A DNA stretch of 64,000 nt from an uncultured Ruminococcus sp. GTDB lineage: Bacteria; Bacillota; Clostridia; Oscillospirales; Acutalibacteraceae. Below the pieces are notes generated by a model. The model was given only the letters and a program-made list of their open reading frames with translations, did no database searches and was not told where the DNA came from. Shown here in pieces: positions 55,979-64,000 of the stretch; position 1 is the first letter of the stretch; each line of letters starts with the position of its first letter. A program made the position numbers and the translations under genes. Location: contig CAJUGO010000008.1 of NCBI GenBank assembly GCA_910585865.1, positions 1-64,000 of the forward strand, in the 5' to 3' direction.

Positions 55979-56873
55979 CCTGTTTTCTACCGATGAAAGC
56001 CGCGCAGAATCGCAGCTTGAAAAGGTAGTGACGCTGAATCCCGCCGAAATCTCCGACTTTCCGAATCACCCGTTCAAGGTTAAGCAGGACGAGGCAATGG
56101 CTGAAATGGTCGATAGTATCAGAAAATACGGCGTGTTAGTTCCGGCTCTTGTCCGACCGAAAGAGGACGGCGGCTATGAAATGGTCGCAGGTCACAGGCG
56201 AAAGTTTGCGGCTGCTCTGGCTGAACTGACGGAAATTCCGTGTATCGTCCGCAATCTCACCGACGATGAAGCGACCATTATCATGGTGGATAGCAACCTG
56301 CAAAGGGAAACGATTTTACCGTCCGAAAAAGCATTTGCCTATGAGATGAAGCTGGACGCTATGAAAAGGCAAGGTCAGAGGTCGGATTTAACTTCTGCAA
56401 CAAAGTTGCAGAAGTCCGCAGGTAAAACCTCTCGTGAAATTCTTGCAGAGCAAGCAGGAGAAAGTCACGAGCAAATACGAAAATATATCCGCTTAACGCT
56501 TCTTATTCCTGAATTACTGCAAATGGTCGATGACGGCAAGATTGCTTTCAGTCCTGCCGTTGAATTTTCATATATAAAAGAACAGGAACAGCGTTCATTG
56601 CTTGACACTATGGAATTAGAAGATTGTACGCCATCGGTTGCGCAGGCAAAAAAGTTAAAGCAATTTTCACAGGACGGCAAACTGACCGACGAGGTGATTC
56701 TCTCCATTATGCAGGAGGAAAAGCCGAATCAGAAAGAACAGTTCAAAATGCCGAAAGAGCGTATCAGCAAATATTTTGCGCCGGGGACGCCCGCGCAGAA
56801 AATTGAAGATACCATTATTAAGGCTTTGGAACTATACCGAAAGCGTGAACGGCAAAAAGGCATGGAAAGGTAG
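55935..56873 (+). CDS. parB: ParB-type partition/nuclease protein
   Basis: A 312-residue ParB: N-terminal ParB/Srx domain (VSLNPAEI-like opening VVTLNPAEISDFPNHPFKV, GHRRKFAAALAEL, MVDSNLQRE) followed by a helix-turn-helix region (AEQAGESHEQIRKYIRLTLL). It should bind parS-like sites and stimulate ParA. The TTG at 55935 is preceded by GGAGGTG at seven bases; the start lies 44 bases inside parA, so the two are coupled. Confidence 0.93.
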   Translation: MSVKTRDLGMTPLDDLFSTDESRAESQLEKVVTLNPAEISDFPNHPFKVKQDEAMAEMVDSIRKYGVLVPALVRPKEDGGYEMVAGHRRKFAAALAELTEIPCIVRNLTDDEATIIMVDSNLQRETILPSEKAFAYEMKLDAMKRQGQRSDLTSATKLQKSAGKTSREILAEQAGESHEQIRKYIRLTLLIPELLQMVDDGKIAFSPAVEFSYIKEQEQRSLLDTMELEDCTPSVAQAKKLKQFSQDGKLTDEVILSIMQEEKPNQKEQFKMPKERISKYFAPGTPAQKIEDTIIKALELYRKRERQKGMER

Positions 56874-57074
56874 AATTTCACTAACAAGGGATAGCTATAC
56901 CCTAAAATAAGGTAAGGTGCGGCGATGTTAGCTTGTTCCCCCTCTCCACACCTCTCCCCCTCAAAAACTACCTGTACTACCCGAAAAAAAGAGATATTAA
57001 AAGGCGGCGATTTTCGTACCTTTGCAGAAATCCGTAAAAATTCGTACAATGAAGCTCAAAGGAGGTTTGCGAAT

Positions 57075-57773
57075 ATGAAAAAAGCAATAGGAATCGCTGT
57101 TATGGCAGCATTGATTGTTTCTTTGTCGGGTTGTGCGAATACGGATTACCCGCAGGCGATACAGGACAGTTCGGGCATTGAAACGGTGACAAGAGGGATT
57201 GATGAGCGTACAGAGCCGGAAGATCGTTCGTCCGCTTCTGTTTCGGAGAGTAAAGAGAGCGCCGCAAACAGTACGGCCATAGTTCAGGCTGAAACGGAAT
57301 CGGCACAGGCCGAAAATCCACAGCCTGCCGCAGAACAAAGCCCTGCACCGGGGACGCAACCGCCGCAGATCGCTGTTTCAAACAATACGCCGAAAGCCGT
57401 TGAGCCTACGCCTGAACCAATGCCTGCACCGACACAGCAGCCCACGCCGCCCCCTGTAGAAGAAACGCCAAAGGTGGAGCAGCCGCAGGAAACCACGCCG
57501 GCGCCCGAAGAACCTGCCGTTCCCGAATTTAACATTCAGACTTGGATCGACTATGCCAAAACCTACGCCGTGAGTGTTGGGTTACGGCTTGAAAGCTCGG
57601 CGGTTGACTGTTGGGACAATCCCATTACTGCGGGAGCATACAGCGCTTGTCTGGAACGGGACATTCAAAGCAGGCTGGATCGGTACAGCCGTGACGAAGA
57701 TATTACCGATGTCTGGATATGGGCGCAGGCACGCTCCGACGGGAGCTACGATTTGTATATCGGCTACGCCTGA
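57075..57773 (+). CDS. Element-borne lipoprotein with Pro-rich stalk
   Basis: A 232-residue lipoprotein. Signal with lipobox LSGC (cysteine about 21), then an Ala/Pro/Glu-rich, extended stalk (about 55-150) and a C-terminal domain of about 80 residues (IQTWIDYAKTYAVSVGLRLESSAVDCWDNPITAG...DVWIWAQARSDGSYDLYIGYA) that I do not recognise. Proteins of this design are common next to parB in clostridial elements, possibly for contact or exclusion at the cell surface; that is inference. AAAGGAGG before ATG 57075. A terminator follows. Confidence 0.85.
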   Translation: MKKAIGIAVMAALIVSLSGCANTDYPQAIQDSSGIETVTRGIDERTEPEDRSSASVSESKESAANSTAIVQAETESAQAENPQPAAEQSPAPGTQPPQIAVSNNTPKAVEPTPEPMPAPTQQPTPPPVEETPKVEQPQETTPAPEEPAVPEFNIQTWIDYAKTYAVSVGLRLESSAVDCWDNPITAGAYSACLERDIQSRLDRYSRDEDITDVWIWAQARSDGSYDLYIGYA

Positions 57774-57802
57774 ACAAAATCAAAACCGAATATTTCACTA
57801 TG

Positions 57803-57834
57803 AACGCACTGTGTAAAAACACGGTGCGTTTTTT
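57803..57834 (+). terminator. Terminator of the lipoprotein gene
   Basis: AACGCACTGTGT and ACACGGTGCGTT enclose AAAA, then TTTT. It separates the lipoprotein from the adhesin. Confidence 0.85.
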
Positions 57835-57854
57835 CATTTCAAGGAGGATTTCAA

Positions 57855-58667
57855 ATGAAAACGCAGAAAATCAAAAAGTGTATGTCGCTGTTTCTGGCGG
57901 CGCTGATGTGCGTTACCACTCTGTTTGGGGTTGGGACGACCGCCTATGCCGCAGAAGAAACCGACGAGGTTTGCCTTGTTTCCTTTCCCCGTGACGGGGA
58001 CGCTAATTACGGCGGCGAATGGGGACATGGCAGTTACACCTATATGAACGGCTGGAGCATGGCAAGTTCCCGTTATACTACTGTCCGCGCTATGGGTTCG
58101 TATGACGGCAATATCTGTTACTGCATTGAACCCGGCGTTCCGCAGGAATCGGGCGACCGTTTCACGAAAAAGGGCGAGAATTTTTGGGATAATTACCCCT
58201 CGTCCTATAATCACACCATTTCGCCCGATGATATTAAGCTGTTTATCGGCCGTATCTTTCAGTACGGCTATACGGGTACGATTTCGACCTCTTGGCGTTC
58301 ACAGAATGAGGGCGGCGACAAGCTGGCTCACGCCGTTGCCACACAGCTTTTAGTTTGGGAAACCGTCGTTGGCGAGCGTGACGCCGATTTTAACAAGGTG
58401 GGTACAGGCGGCAAGGACGCAATCTGCGACCAAATCAGCACAAATCACCCGCTGTATAGCAGGATTATGAGCTACTACAATTCTATCGCCGCCAGCGTGC
58501 AGACCCATTCCAAAGTGCCAAGCTTCTTTGCCAAATCCGCAGGCAAGGCAAAAAACATTGAGCTTGAATGGGACGGCGAAAAGTATACCGCCACACTCAC
58601 CGACACAAACAATGTCCTTTCTAACTACTCGTTTTCTGCAAGCGTTTCGGAATCCGTTTCTCTGTAA
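57855..58667 (+). CDS. Thioester-domain adhesin, N-terminal part (frameshifted)
   Basis: The first 270 codons of a large surface protein. A signal peptide (cleavage near AYA-AEE, residue 32) is followed by a thioester domain: Cys90 in YCIEPG and Gln164 in ATQLLVWE are the residues that form the Cys-Gln thioester, which lets such adhesins bind host ligands covalently. The frame stops at TAA 58665 after an apparent CT duplication (TCTCTGTAA); in the other frame VNGNKLTITADTAP carries on. AAGGAGG precedes the ATG. Either the gene is broken or it is expressed by frameshifting. Confidence 0.85.
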   Translation: MKTQKIKKCMSLFLAALMCVTTLFGVGTTAYAAEETDEVCLVSFPRDGDANYGGEWGHGSYTYMNGWSMASSRYTTVRAMGSYDGNICYCIEPGVPQESGDRFTKKGENFWDNYPSSYNHTISPDDIKLFIGRIFQYGYTGTISTSWRSQNEGGDKLAHAVATQLLVWETVVGERDADFNKVGTGGKDAICDQISTNHPLYSRIMSYYNSIAASVQTHSKVPSFFAKSAGKAKNIELEWDGEKYTATLTDTNNVLSNYSFSASVSESVSL

Positions 58668-58948
58668 ATGGGAACAAGCTGACGATTACCGCTGATACAG
58701 CGCCGAGCAATACCGTTACCATTACAGCCGAAAAGAAAAATTCGCAAAGGCGTGGGGTTATCACTTGGACGGACGGCGTTTACGGCCCGAACGGAAAGCT
58801 GCAAGATACCGTCACCTATGCGCAGTCGGTCAACGACCCCGTAAAAGGTTATCTGAATATCAAGGTTTCTTACGGTTCAGCGAAAATCGTTAAAACTTCC
58901 GAGGACGGCAAGGTTGAGGGTATTTCCTTTACCATTACAGGAAACGGC

Positions 58949-61900
58949 GTGAACAAAACCGTTCAGACAGGCGCAGGCGGTACGATTCAGATTGACAATC
59001 TCACCCCCGGTGTTTACACCGTGACCGAACAGAACTACAACAAATACGAGCCGCAGGAAGTTCGCCGTGTTACCGTTGTCAGCGGTCAGGTTGCTACCGT
59101 GAATTTCAGCAATGTTCTGAAGCGTGGCGATCTCACCGTCACCAAAACTTCGGAGGATGGACTAAACGAGGGCGTAAAATTCCATCTGTCCGGCACCTCT
59201 CTTTCAGGACTTGCGGTGGACGAATACGCCGTGACCGGCAGTTCGGGCAAGGCATATTTTCGTGATGTGCTGATTGGCACAGGGTATGTCCTTGAAGAAG
59301 TTGATACCGCAATCCGTTATGTCGTTCCCGATAATCAGACGGCGGCGGTTGAATGGAACAAGGTTACAAACAAGAGCTTTGTAAACATTCTGAAAAAGTG
59401 GAATGTCACCGTCACCAAAAGCGACTATGAGGCAGGCACAGCACAGGGTGACGCTTCTCTTGCCGGAGCCACTTACGGCATTTATAAGGGCGAGCAGCTT
59501 ATCGACCGTTACACCACCGATGCAAACGGTCAGTTCACCACCAAATATTATGTCTGCGGTGATGATTGGTCGGTGCGTGAAATCAGTCCCAGCGAGGGTT
59601 ATTTGCTTGACGAATCCGCACACCATATCGGCGCGGAGGCTAAAAACTACACCGTAGAATACAATTCCACCGCTAACGATGTGACCGAGCAGGTTATCAA
59701 GGGAAATATCGCTTTAATTAAGCATACGGACGACGGCGAAACACAGCTTGAAACGCCGGAGGCAGGCGCTGAATTTGAGGTATATCTTAAAAAATCCGGC
59801 TCCTATGGAAACGCAAAGGAAACCGAGCGTGATTATCTCACCTGCGACGAAAACGGCTATGCTCAAACAAAAGACCTGCCCTACGGCATTTATACCGTTC
59901 ACCAAGTTAAAGGCTGGGACGGTCGCGAATTGCTTGCCGATTTTGATGTGTATATCGCAAAGGACGGTCAGACCTACCGCTACCTTGCCAACAATGCAAA
60001 TTTTGAATCGTATATTAAAATCGTCAAGGTGGACGCGGAAACCGGCAAGGTGATTCCGTATGCAGGCGCAGGCTTTCAGCTTTACCGCCCGGACGGCAAT
60101 CTGATTACGCAGACTTTCACCTATCCCGAAGTTACCACAATCGACACATTCTACACCAATGACGAGGGAACTTTGATTACCCCCGAAAAGCTGGAATACG
60201 GTTCGGGGTATTCGCTGGTTGAAGTATTTGCCCCCTACGGCTACACGCTGAACAGCGAGCCCGTGTATTTTGATGTAACGCAGGACGCTTCTACCGACGA
60301 GGACGGCGTTACCGTGATTGAGGTCATCAAGCCGAATATGGCGCAGAAAGGCATTATCAAGATCAGCAAATCCGGCGAGGTCTTTTCTTCTGTGACCGAA
60401 GCGGACGGACTGTATCAGCCTGTGTTCTCTGTTCAGGGCTTGCCGGGCGCCGTTTATGAAATCACCGCCGCCGAGGATATTATCACGCCCGATGGCACAA
60501 CCCGATACAGCAAAGGCGAAATTGTTGATACCGTAACGACGGACGGCACAGGGCTTGCCGAGAGCAAACCGCTGTATCTTGGAAAATATGAAATCCGAGA
60601 GATTGAAGCGCCCTACGGCATGGTATTGAATACCGAAATCCGTACCGCCGAGCTTGTCTATGCGGGACAGGAAATCGAGATTACCGAAACTTCTGCCAGC
60701 TTCTACAATGAGCGTCAGAAAGCCGCCGTTTCGCTTGACAAGGTGTTAGAGCAGAATACGCAGTTCGGAATCGGCGCAAACGGTGAAATTACTGCTGTAA
60801 CCTTTGGCCTGTTCGCCGCCGAAGATTTGACCGCAGCGGACGGCTCTATTATCCCTGCCGACGGTCTGCTTGAAATTCTCTCGGTTGACGAGAACGGCCA
60901 TGCCGTATGCAAAACCGATTTGCCTTTTGGCAGCTTCTATCTCAAAGAGCTTTCCACCGACGGGCATTATATCCTCTCCGATGAAAAGCACCCGATTATC
61001 TTTGACTACGCAGGACAGGACACCGCCCTTGTGGAGATTAAGGCAAACGACGGTAAACCGATTGACAATGACCTGATTTACGGCGAAATCCACGGACTGA
61101 AAAAGGACGAGGACGGACGCGCGCTTGGCGGTGCCGTGATCGGACTGTTCAAATCAGACTGCAACGAGTTTACAAGAGAAAATGCGATTCTCACCGCCAC
61201 CTCTGCCGAGGACGGCGGTTTTTCTTTTGCCGGTGTGCCTTACGGGAACTGGATTGTCCGTGAAATCGAAGCTCCGACAGGCTTTGTATTGTCTGATGAA
61301 ACCTTTGCTGTGACGGTGGATAAGAATGGTGCAGTAATTGAAATCGAAATCGAAAACACGCTGATTCGCGGTACGGTGCAGCTTACAAAGGTTGACAAGG
61401 ACTATCCCGATAACAAGCTGACAGGTGCGGAATTTTCCGTTTACCGTGATTCTAACGGCAACAAGGAACTTGACGCAGACGATGAACTGCTCGGCACGCT
61501 CACGGAAACAAGTACGGGCGTTTATGAAATGCCCGACCTGATTTACGGTGGCTATTTTGTAAAAGAAACCAAAGCGCCGGAAGGCTTCTATCTCGACGAA
61601 AACGCTTACTATTTTGAAATCACCGAACACGGAAAGACCGTTACCGTGGAAAACGAGGCAGGCAAGGGCTTTGTCAATGCGACACAGGTAGGATCACTCA
61701 AAATCGTTAAGACATCTTCCGATGGCAAGGTCGAGGGTTTTTCGTTCCGTGTGACCGGGCCTAACGGCTATTCCGAAATCTTCACCACAGACAAAAACGG
61801 CGAAATTCTCATTGAAAATCTCCGTATCGGCGAATATGTGATTTCCGAAGTATCGGACGGCGCTTCTGCCGCCTATATTCTCCCCGCAGACAAGACGGCA

Positions 61901-62089
61901 AGCGTATTTGAGGGCGCTGTTACCAAAGTAGAAATGCACAACGAATTAAGGGACACACCGAAAACAGGCGACGACAGCAATCCTGTTCTTTGGCTCTCCC
62001 TGCTCAGCATTTCTGCGGTGGGCGCTTTGACCCTCGGCGTGATTGGCTGGAAAAAACGCAGAAAGGAGGACGCTGAAAAATGGAACTGA
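58949..62089 (+). CDS. Cna-B/SpaA repeat surface adhesin with sortase signal (C-terminal part)
   Basis: The remaining part of the adhesin; the coding frame is open from 58664, and the first ATG is at 58949. It has about ten Cna-B/SpaA domains, recognisable by openings such as KIVKTSEDGKVEG, LTVTKTSEDGLNEG and KIVKTSSDGKVEG and closings REIEAPYGM, REIEAPTGF and KETKAPEGF, with Lys and Glu that would form isopeptide bonds. The end TPKTGDD, a hydrophobic stretch and KKRRKED is a sortase cell-wall sorting signal. Together the product would be about 1,410 residues. A 29-residue peptide gene starts within its last codons. Confidence 0.88.
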   Translation: MNKTVQTGAGGTIQIDNLTPGVYTVTEQNYNKYEPQEVRRVTVVSGQVATVNFSNVLKRGDLTVTKTSEDGLNEGVKFHLSGTSLSGLAVDEYAVTGSSGKAYFRDVLIGTGYVLEEVDTAIRYVVPDNQTAAVEWNKVTNKSFVNILKKWNVTVTKSDYEAGTAQGDASLAGATYGIYKGEQLIDRYTTDANGQFTTKYYVCGDDWSVREISPSEGYLLDESAHHIGAEAKNYTVEYNSTANDVTEQVIKGNIALIKHTDDGETQLETPEAGAEFEVYLKKSGSYGNAKETERDYLTCDENGYAQTKDLPYGIYTVHQVKGWDGRELLADFDVYIAKDGQTYRYLANNANFESYIKIVKVDAETGKVIPYAGAGFQLYRPDGNLITQTFTYPEVTTIDTFYTNDEGTLITPEKLEYGSGYSLVEVFAPYGYTLNSEPVYFDVTQDASTDEDGVTVIEVIKPNMAQKGIIKISKSGEVFSSVTEADGLYQPVFSVQGLPGAVYEITAAEDIITPDGTTRYSKGEIVDTVTTDGTGLAESKPLYLGKYEIREIEAPYGMVLNTEIRTAELVYAGQEIEITETSASFYNERQKAAVSLDKVLEQNTQFGIGANGEITAVTFGLFAAEDLTAADGSIIPADGLLEILSVDENGHAVCKTDLPFGSFYLKELSTDGHYILSDEKHPIIFDYAGQDTALVEIKANDGKPIDNDLIYGEIHGLKKDEDGRALGGAVIGLFKSDCNEFTRENAILTATSAEDGGFSFAGVPYGNWIVREIEAPTGFVLSDETFAVTVDKNGAVIEIEIENTLIRGTVQLTKVDKDYPDNKLTGAEFSVYRDSNGNKELDADDELLGTLTETSTGVYEMPDLIYGGYFVKETKAPEGFYLDENAYYFEITEHGKTVTVENEAGKGFVNATQVGSLKIVKTSSDGKVEGFSFRVTGPNGYSEIFTTDKNGEILIENLRIGEYVISEVSDGASAAYILPADKTASVFEGAVTKVEMHNELRDTPKTGDDSNPVLWLSLLSISAVGALTLGVIGWKKRRKEDAEKWN

Positions 62090-62169
62090 AAACGATTGTT
62101 GCAATAGGACTGGTTGTGTTCATCGTGGGCGCCTTGATTTTCCTGAAAATCAGAGGTAAAAAGAAATAA
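62080..62169 (+). CDS. 29-residue single-helix membrane peptide
   Basis: ATG 62080 lies ten bases after AAAGGAGG and overlaps the end of the adhesin gene. The product MELKTIVAIGLVVFIVGALI then FLKIRGKKK is one membrane helix with a positive tail, inside-positive. A terminator follows directly. Small helices of this type recur in conjugative elements; the function here is unknown. Confidence 0.65.
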   Translation: MELKTIVAIGLVVFIVGALIFLKIRGKKK

Positions 62170-62175
62170 CGACCG

Positions 62176-62200
62176 GGGCGGCTGAAAAGGCCGCCCTTTT
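62176..62200 (+). terminator. Terminator after adhesin and membrane peptide
   Basis: GGGCGGC and GCCGCCC enclose TGAAAAG, then TTTT. Confidence 0.85.
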
Positions 62201-62233
62201 ACATACCCGAAAAAATAAAAGGAGGCTTATTCT

Positions 62234-62569
62234 ATGGTTCACTTTTTTGATTCAGACATAGCGCAAAAATACGGGGTCAATGCGGCGGTGCTGGCGTGTT
62301 TCCTTTGGGATTGCATTGAAGAACAAAGCACACAGTCGCCCCGGCTTTACGAGGGCAAGGTTTGGGTTCGCTGCTCGGTGCAGATGATGACGGGGTTCTT
62401 TCCGTTTCTCACCTACGACGAAATCCGCTATGCCCTGAAACAGCTTATACGGGGGCGTGTTCTCACAAAAGGGCGTTTCAACGAGAGCCGTTTTGACCGC
62501 ACGAACTGGTACGCTTTTACCGAGTTCGGACAATTCCTTATGGCAGAGAGCGAGGTGAAAACACAATGA
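62234..62569 (+). CDS. Replication-type winged-helix protein
   Basis: A 111-residue protein (VHFFDSDIAQKYGVNAAVLACFLWDCIEE, then VWVRCSVQMMTGFFPFLTYDEIRYALKQLIRGRVLTKGRFN and RTNWYAFTEFG). The pattern, a winged helix with a conserved Trp-Tyr-Ala end, resembles the N-terminal domains of phage or plasmid replication organisers (DnaD-like). Probably involved in element replication or regulation. AAAGGAGG lies before the ATG; the next gene overlaps by four bases. Confidence 0.65.
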   Translation: MVHFFDSDIAQKYGVNAAVLACFLWDCIEEQSTQSPRLYEGKVWVRCSVQMMTGFFPFLTYDEIRYALKQLIRGRVLTKGRFNESRFDRTNWYAFTEFGQFLMAESEVKTQ

Positions 62570-63504
62570 ATTTGAATATCCGTGAAATGCTCCCGAATGA
62601 ACGGGATTACGCTTACACGCAAAGCTATCAGCTTATGTCGCAAAGCGGCTGCATTACCCTTATGCGAGGGGATTTCGGAAATGGCGGCAAGACCTTTTAT
62701 CCCGATTATGAGGATCAGATCAAGCAGTACAGGACGAAGGAATTTGCCGCCGAGTTTGATTCCGTTATCAAGGAGTTTTACAAGGTGGGTATCTTGGCTG
62801 ACCGTGATTCTATGCTGGAATACTGCTGCGCCCGTCCCGATGGGCGGTTTATGGGAAATTTCAGCCGTGAATACGGGTATCGGGTTGATACCGAAAAATA
62901 CACCTACCTTTTGCGCTGTATTCCCGCGCCCGGCGATAACAATTTCTATTGCTACGCCTATGTTTCCGACCTGCTGAACGCTCACATGGAAAAGGCGGCA
63001 CAAGGGATTCGCTTTATCGACAGCCATTATAACGACCTTTTCCATCTGCCCGACGGCGGGAGCATTATCATTACCCATAGGGACGGCAAACAAATCAAAG
63101 CCTACTGCCGGTTTGTAGACGAAACTCATGCAGAGATCGGAAAGGAAAGCTATCACATCTGCGAGTTTGCCGAGCGTATGGAGGCTTGCGGTGCGGTCTA
63201 TCTTCCCGCTGAACCGCCTATGCCGGAAATGTGCTATTCCACTTTGCCGTCCAGCGGTGAGGTTATCAAGGTGTTTCGGGGCGACCGCAGCTATATCCCG
63301 CTCAAAATGCCGATAGATTCTGCCGCCGCCCGAAAATATGCGGACGATATGAACCGCAGGCTCGGCGTTTCCAAAGCACAGGAGGCGGCTATGCTTGTCG
63401 GTTCTATATTCAGTTGGAGCATACCCGGCGCAAACCCGAAAAATTATGACGAGCTCGGCAATCCCCGCAGACCGAAGCAAAAGGATCTAGGTGACGCACG
63501 ATGA
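62566..63504 (+). CDS. Element-conserved protein of unknown function
   Basis: A 312-residue soluble protein beginning MNLNIREMLPNERDYAYTQSYQLMSQSG, a start I associate with uncharacterised proteins of clostridial conjugative elements. It has no signal or membrane segments. A middle region (SVIKEFYKVGILADRDSMLEYC...DGRFMGN) and a C-terminal stretch (MNRRLGVSKAQEAAMLVGSIFSW) are visible, the latter typical of this group. It starts inside the preceding gene's stop (ATGA) and the next gene starts inside its stop, so three genes are coupled. Confidence 0.7.
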   Translation: MNLNIREMLPNERDYAYTQSYQLMSQSGCITLMRGDFGNGGKTFYPDYEDQIKQYRTKEFAAEFDSVIKEFYKVGILADRDSMLEYCCARPDGRFMGNFSREYGYRVDTEKYTYLLRCIPAPGDNNFYCYAYVSDLLNAHMEKAAQGIRFIDSHYNDLFHLPDGGSIIITHRDGKQIKAYCRFVDETHAEIGKESYHICEFAERMEACGAVYLPAEPPMPEMCYSTLPSSGEVIKVFRGDRSYIPLKMPIDSAAARKYADDMNRRLGVSKAQEAAMLVGSIFSWSIPGANPKNYDELGNPRRPKQKDLGDAR

Positions 63505-64000
63505 ACGACGGCAGGCACATTATATGGACTGATTATCTTGACTACGACGATTGGAAAGATGATTTTGAGGTACAGTACCCCGAACTATCCGAAAACGAGC
63601 GTATGAATTTAATGTATGAAATCAACGGCACTTATTTTCAAGACGAGAAAACGAATCTGGATATTCAGCTATCCCGCCCGATTCTCGTTGTCGGAGATTT
63701 GGGACTTTGGAACGGCCGCCGTATGGGTTATAAGGAAATTGAAAGTGGCAATATCCGTGACTGCCTTTGCAGCGAACGGGATATTGACAACGCCACTTGG
63801 TATGTGGATAAAAACGGTGATTTCCGCTGCGAGGCTGTTCATCACGACGGTACAAATTATTATCTTTATCGTGTATATAAAGATGGCATTTCAGAAACGC
63901 AGATTGACAATCTGAAAGAAAAACTATACCGCGGTACGGCGACCCGCGCAGACATTGTGAGAATCACCCGCAGGCTTGGTGATGAAATTGCAAAAGTACA
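63501..64000 (+). CDS. Element protein, truncated by window end
   Basis: The frame opens at ATG 63501, overlapping the previous stop, and stays open to the window edge (about 166 codons). It reads MNDGRHIIWTDYLDYDDWKDD, an acidic Trp/Tyr/Asp-rich beginning, then a beta-rich part (RPILVVGDLGLWNGRRMGYKEI, TWYVDKNGDFRCEAVHHDG). This resembles element-borne proteins of unknown function that carry antirestriction-like or LPD-type domains, but I cannot name it. The remainder lies outside. Confidence 0.65.
   Translation, partial: MNDGRHIIWTDYLDYDDWKDDFEVQYPELSENERMNLMYEINGTYFQDEKTNLDIQLSRPILVVGDLGLWNGRRMGYKEIESGNIRDCLCSERDIDNATWYVDKNGDFRCEAVHHDGTNYYLYRVYKDGISETQIDNLKEKLYRGTATRADIVRITRRLGDEIAKV

Larger units (their letters stand above)
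50584..64000. mobile_element. Integrative (probably conjugative) element, left part
   Basis: The element begins at the tRNA-Leu fragment and continues past the window. Evidence: att fragment, excisionase-like HTH genes next to it, parA/parB, a replication-type winged helix protein, element-style unknown proteins with four-base overlaps, a Cna-B adhesin and a defence-type operon as cargo. Base composition is AT-rich to about 55.0 kb and clearly richer in GC afterwards, while the chromosome to the left is uniformly AT-rich. Integrase, relaxase and type IV secretion genes are not in view. Confidence 0.8.

Noticed and set aside
50900..64000. Integrase, relaxase or sortase of the element
   Set aside because: Searched for by motif in all frames given; none present, so they must lie outside the window.

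Overview
The window looks like a chromosome segment of a low-GC, endospore-forming Firmicute, most likely an Oscillospiraceae/Ruminococcus-like Clostridium relative. The evidence is AT-rich intergenic DNA, strong GGAGG ribosome binding sites with frequent TTG/GTG starts, the spoIIGA-sigE sporulation pair, a YlmC/YmxH protein and a SleB-type hydrolase. From about 50.6 kb rightwards it carries the left part of an integrative (probably conjugative) element lodged in a tRNA-Leu gene.

Chromosomal part, 1-50.58 kb. It opens with a blaI/blaR1-like sensor-repressor operon that ends in a small secreted protein, then an Xre regulator, a histidine phosphatase, leuB, a PHP-type tyrosine phosphatase and a Cu/Zn superoxide dismutase-like protein. 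A complete thiamin operon lies on the minus strand (thiS-thiF-thiG-thiH-tenI/thiE fusion-thiD-thiC) behind a TPP riboswitch with terminator. Next come tex, a YaiI protein, a cyclophilin lipoprotein, a polysaccharide-export ABC transporter with a palindromic promoter, an amidase, a LUD protein, an Asn/Gln-only mini-protein and two rRNA methyltransferases. A manganese (yybP-ykoY) riboswitch precedes a P-type ATPase. Pyrophosphatase, pgeF, azlCD, a decayed VOC gene and a small-peptide locus follow, then a phosphoglucomutase and a three-gene membrane glycosylation cluster that includes a 950-residue acyltransferase/glycosyltransferase fusion. After that come pfkA, a MORN-repeat protein, an MscS channel, spoIIGA-sigE with a divergent 28-residue membrane peptide, DegV, YlmC, SleB-like hydrolase and rpsB-tsf.

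Element, about 50.58 kb to the window end. The 3' part of a tRNA-Leu gene marks the attachment site, with GGAGGGA repeats on both sides. Two small excisionase-like HTH proteins follow. Facing them is a four-gene operon: an autoinhibited-type Fic protein, an HNH/zinc protein, a 76-residue middle component and an SMC/RecF-like DUF2326-type ATPase. I read this as an ABC-three-component conflict system with a Fic gene in front. From 55.15 kb base composition becomes more GC-rich and backbone genes begin: parA, parB, a lipoprotein, a thioester/Cna-B surface adhesin (split by a frameshift), a 29-residue membrane peptide, a replication-type winged-helix protein and two element-conserved unknowns, the last cut by the window edge. 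No integrase, relaxase or sortase is in view; they should lie to the right.

Main candidates for new biology are the Fic-HNH-ABC operon (51.5-55.0 kb), the 27-residue peptide locus with a consensus promoter (30.0 kb), the Asn/Gln mini-protein (20.3 kb) and the acyltransferase-glycosyltransferase fusion (32.9-35.7 kb). All functional statements come from reading sequence and motifs; no database search was run.
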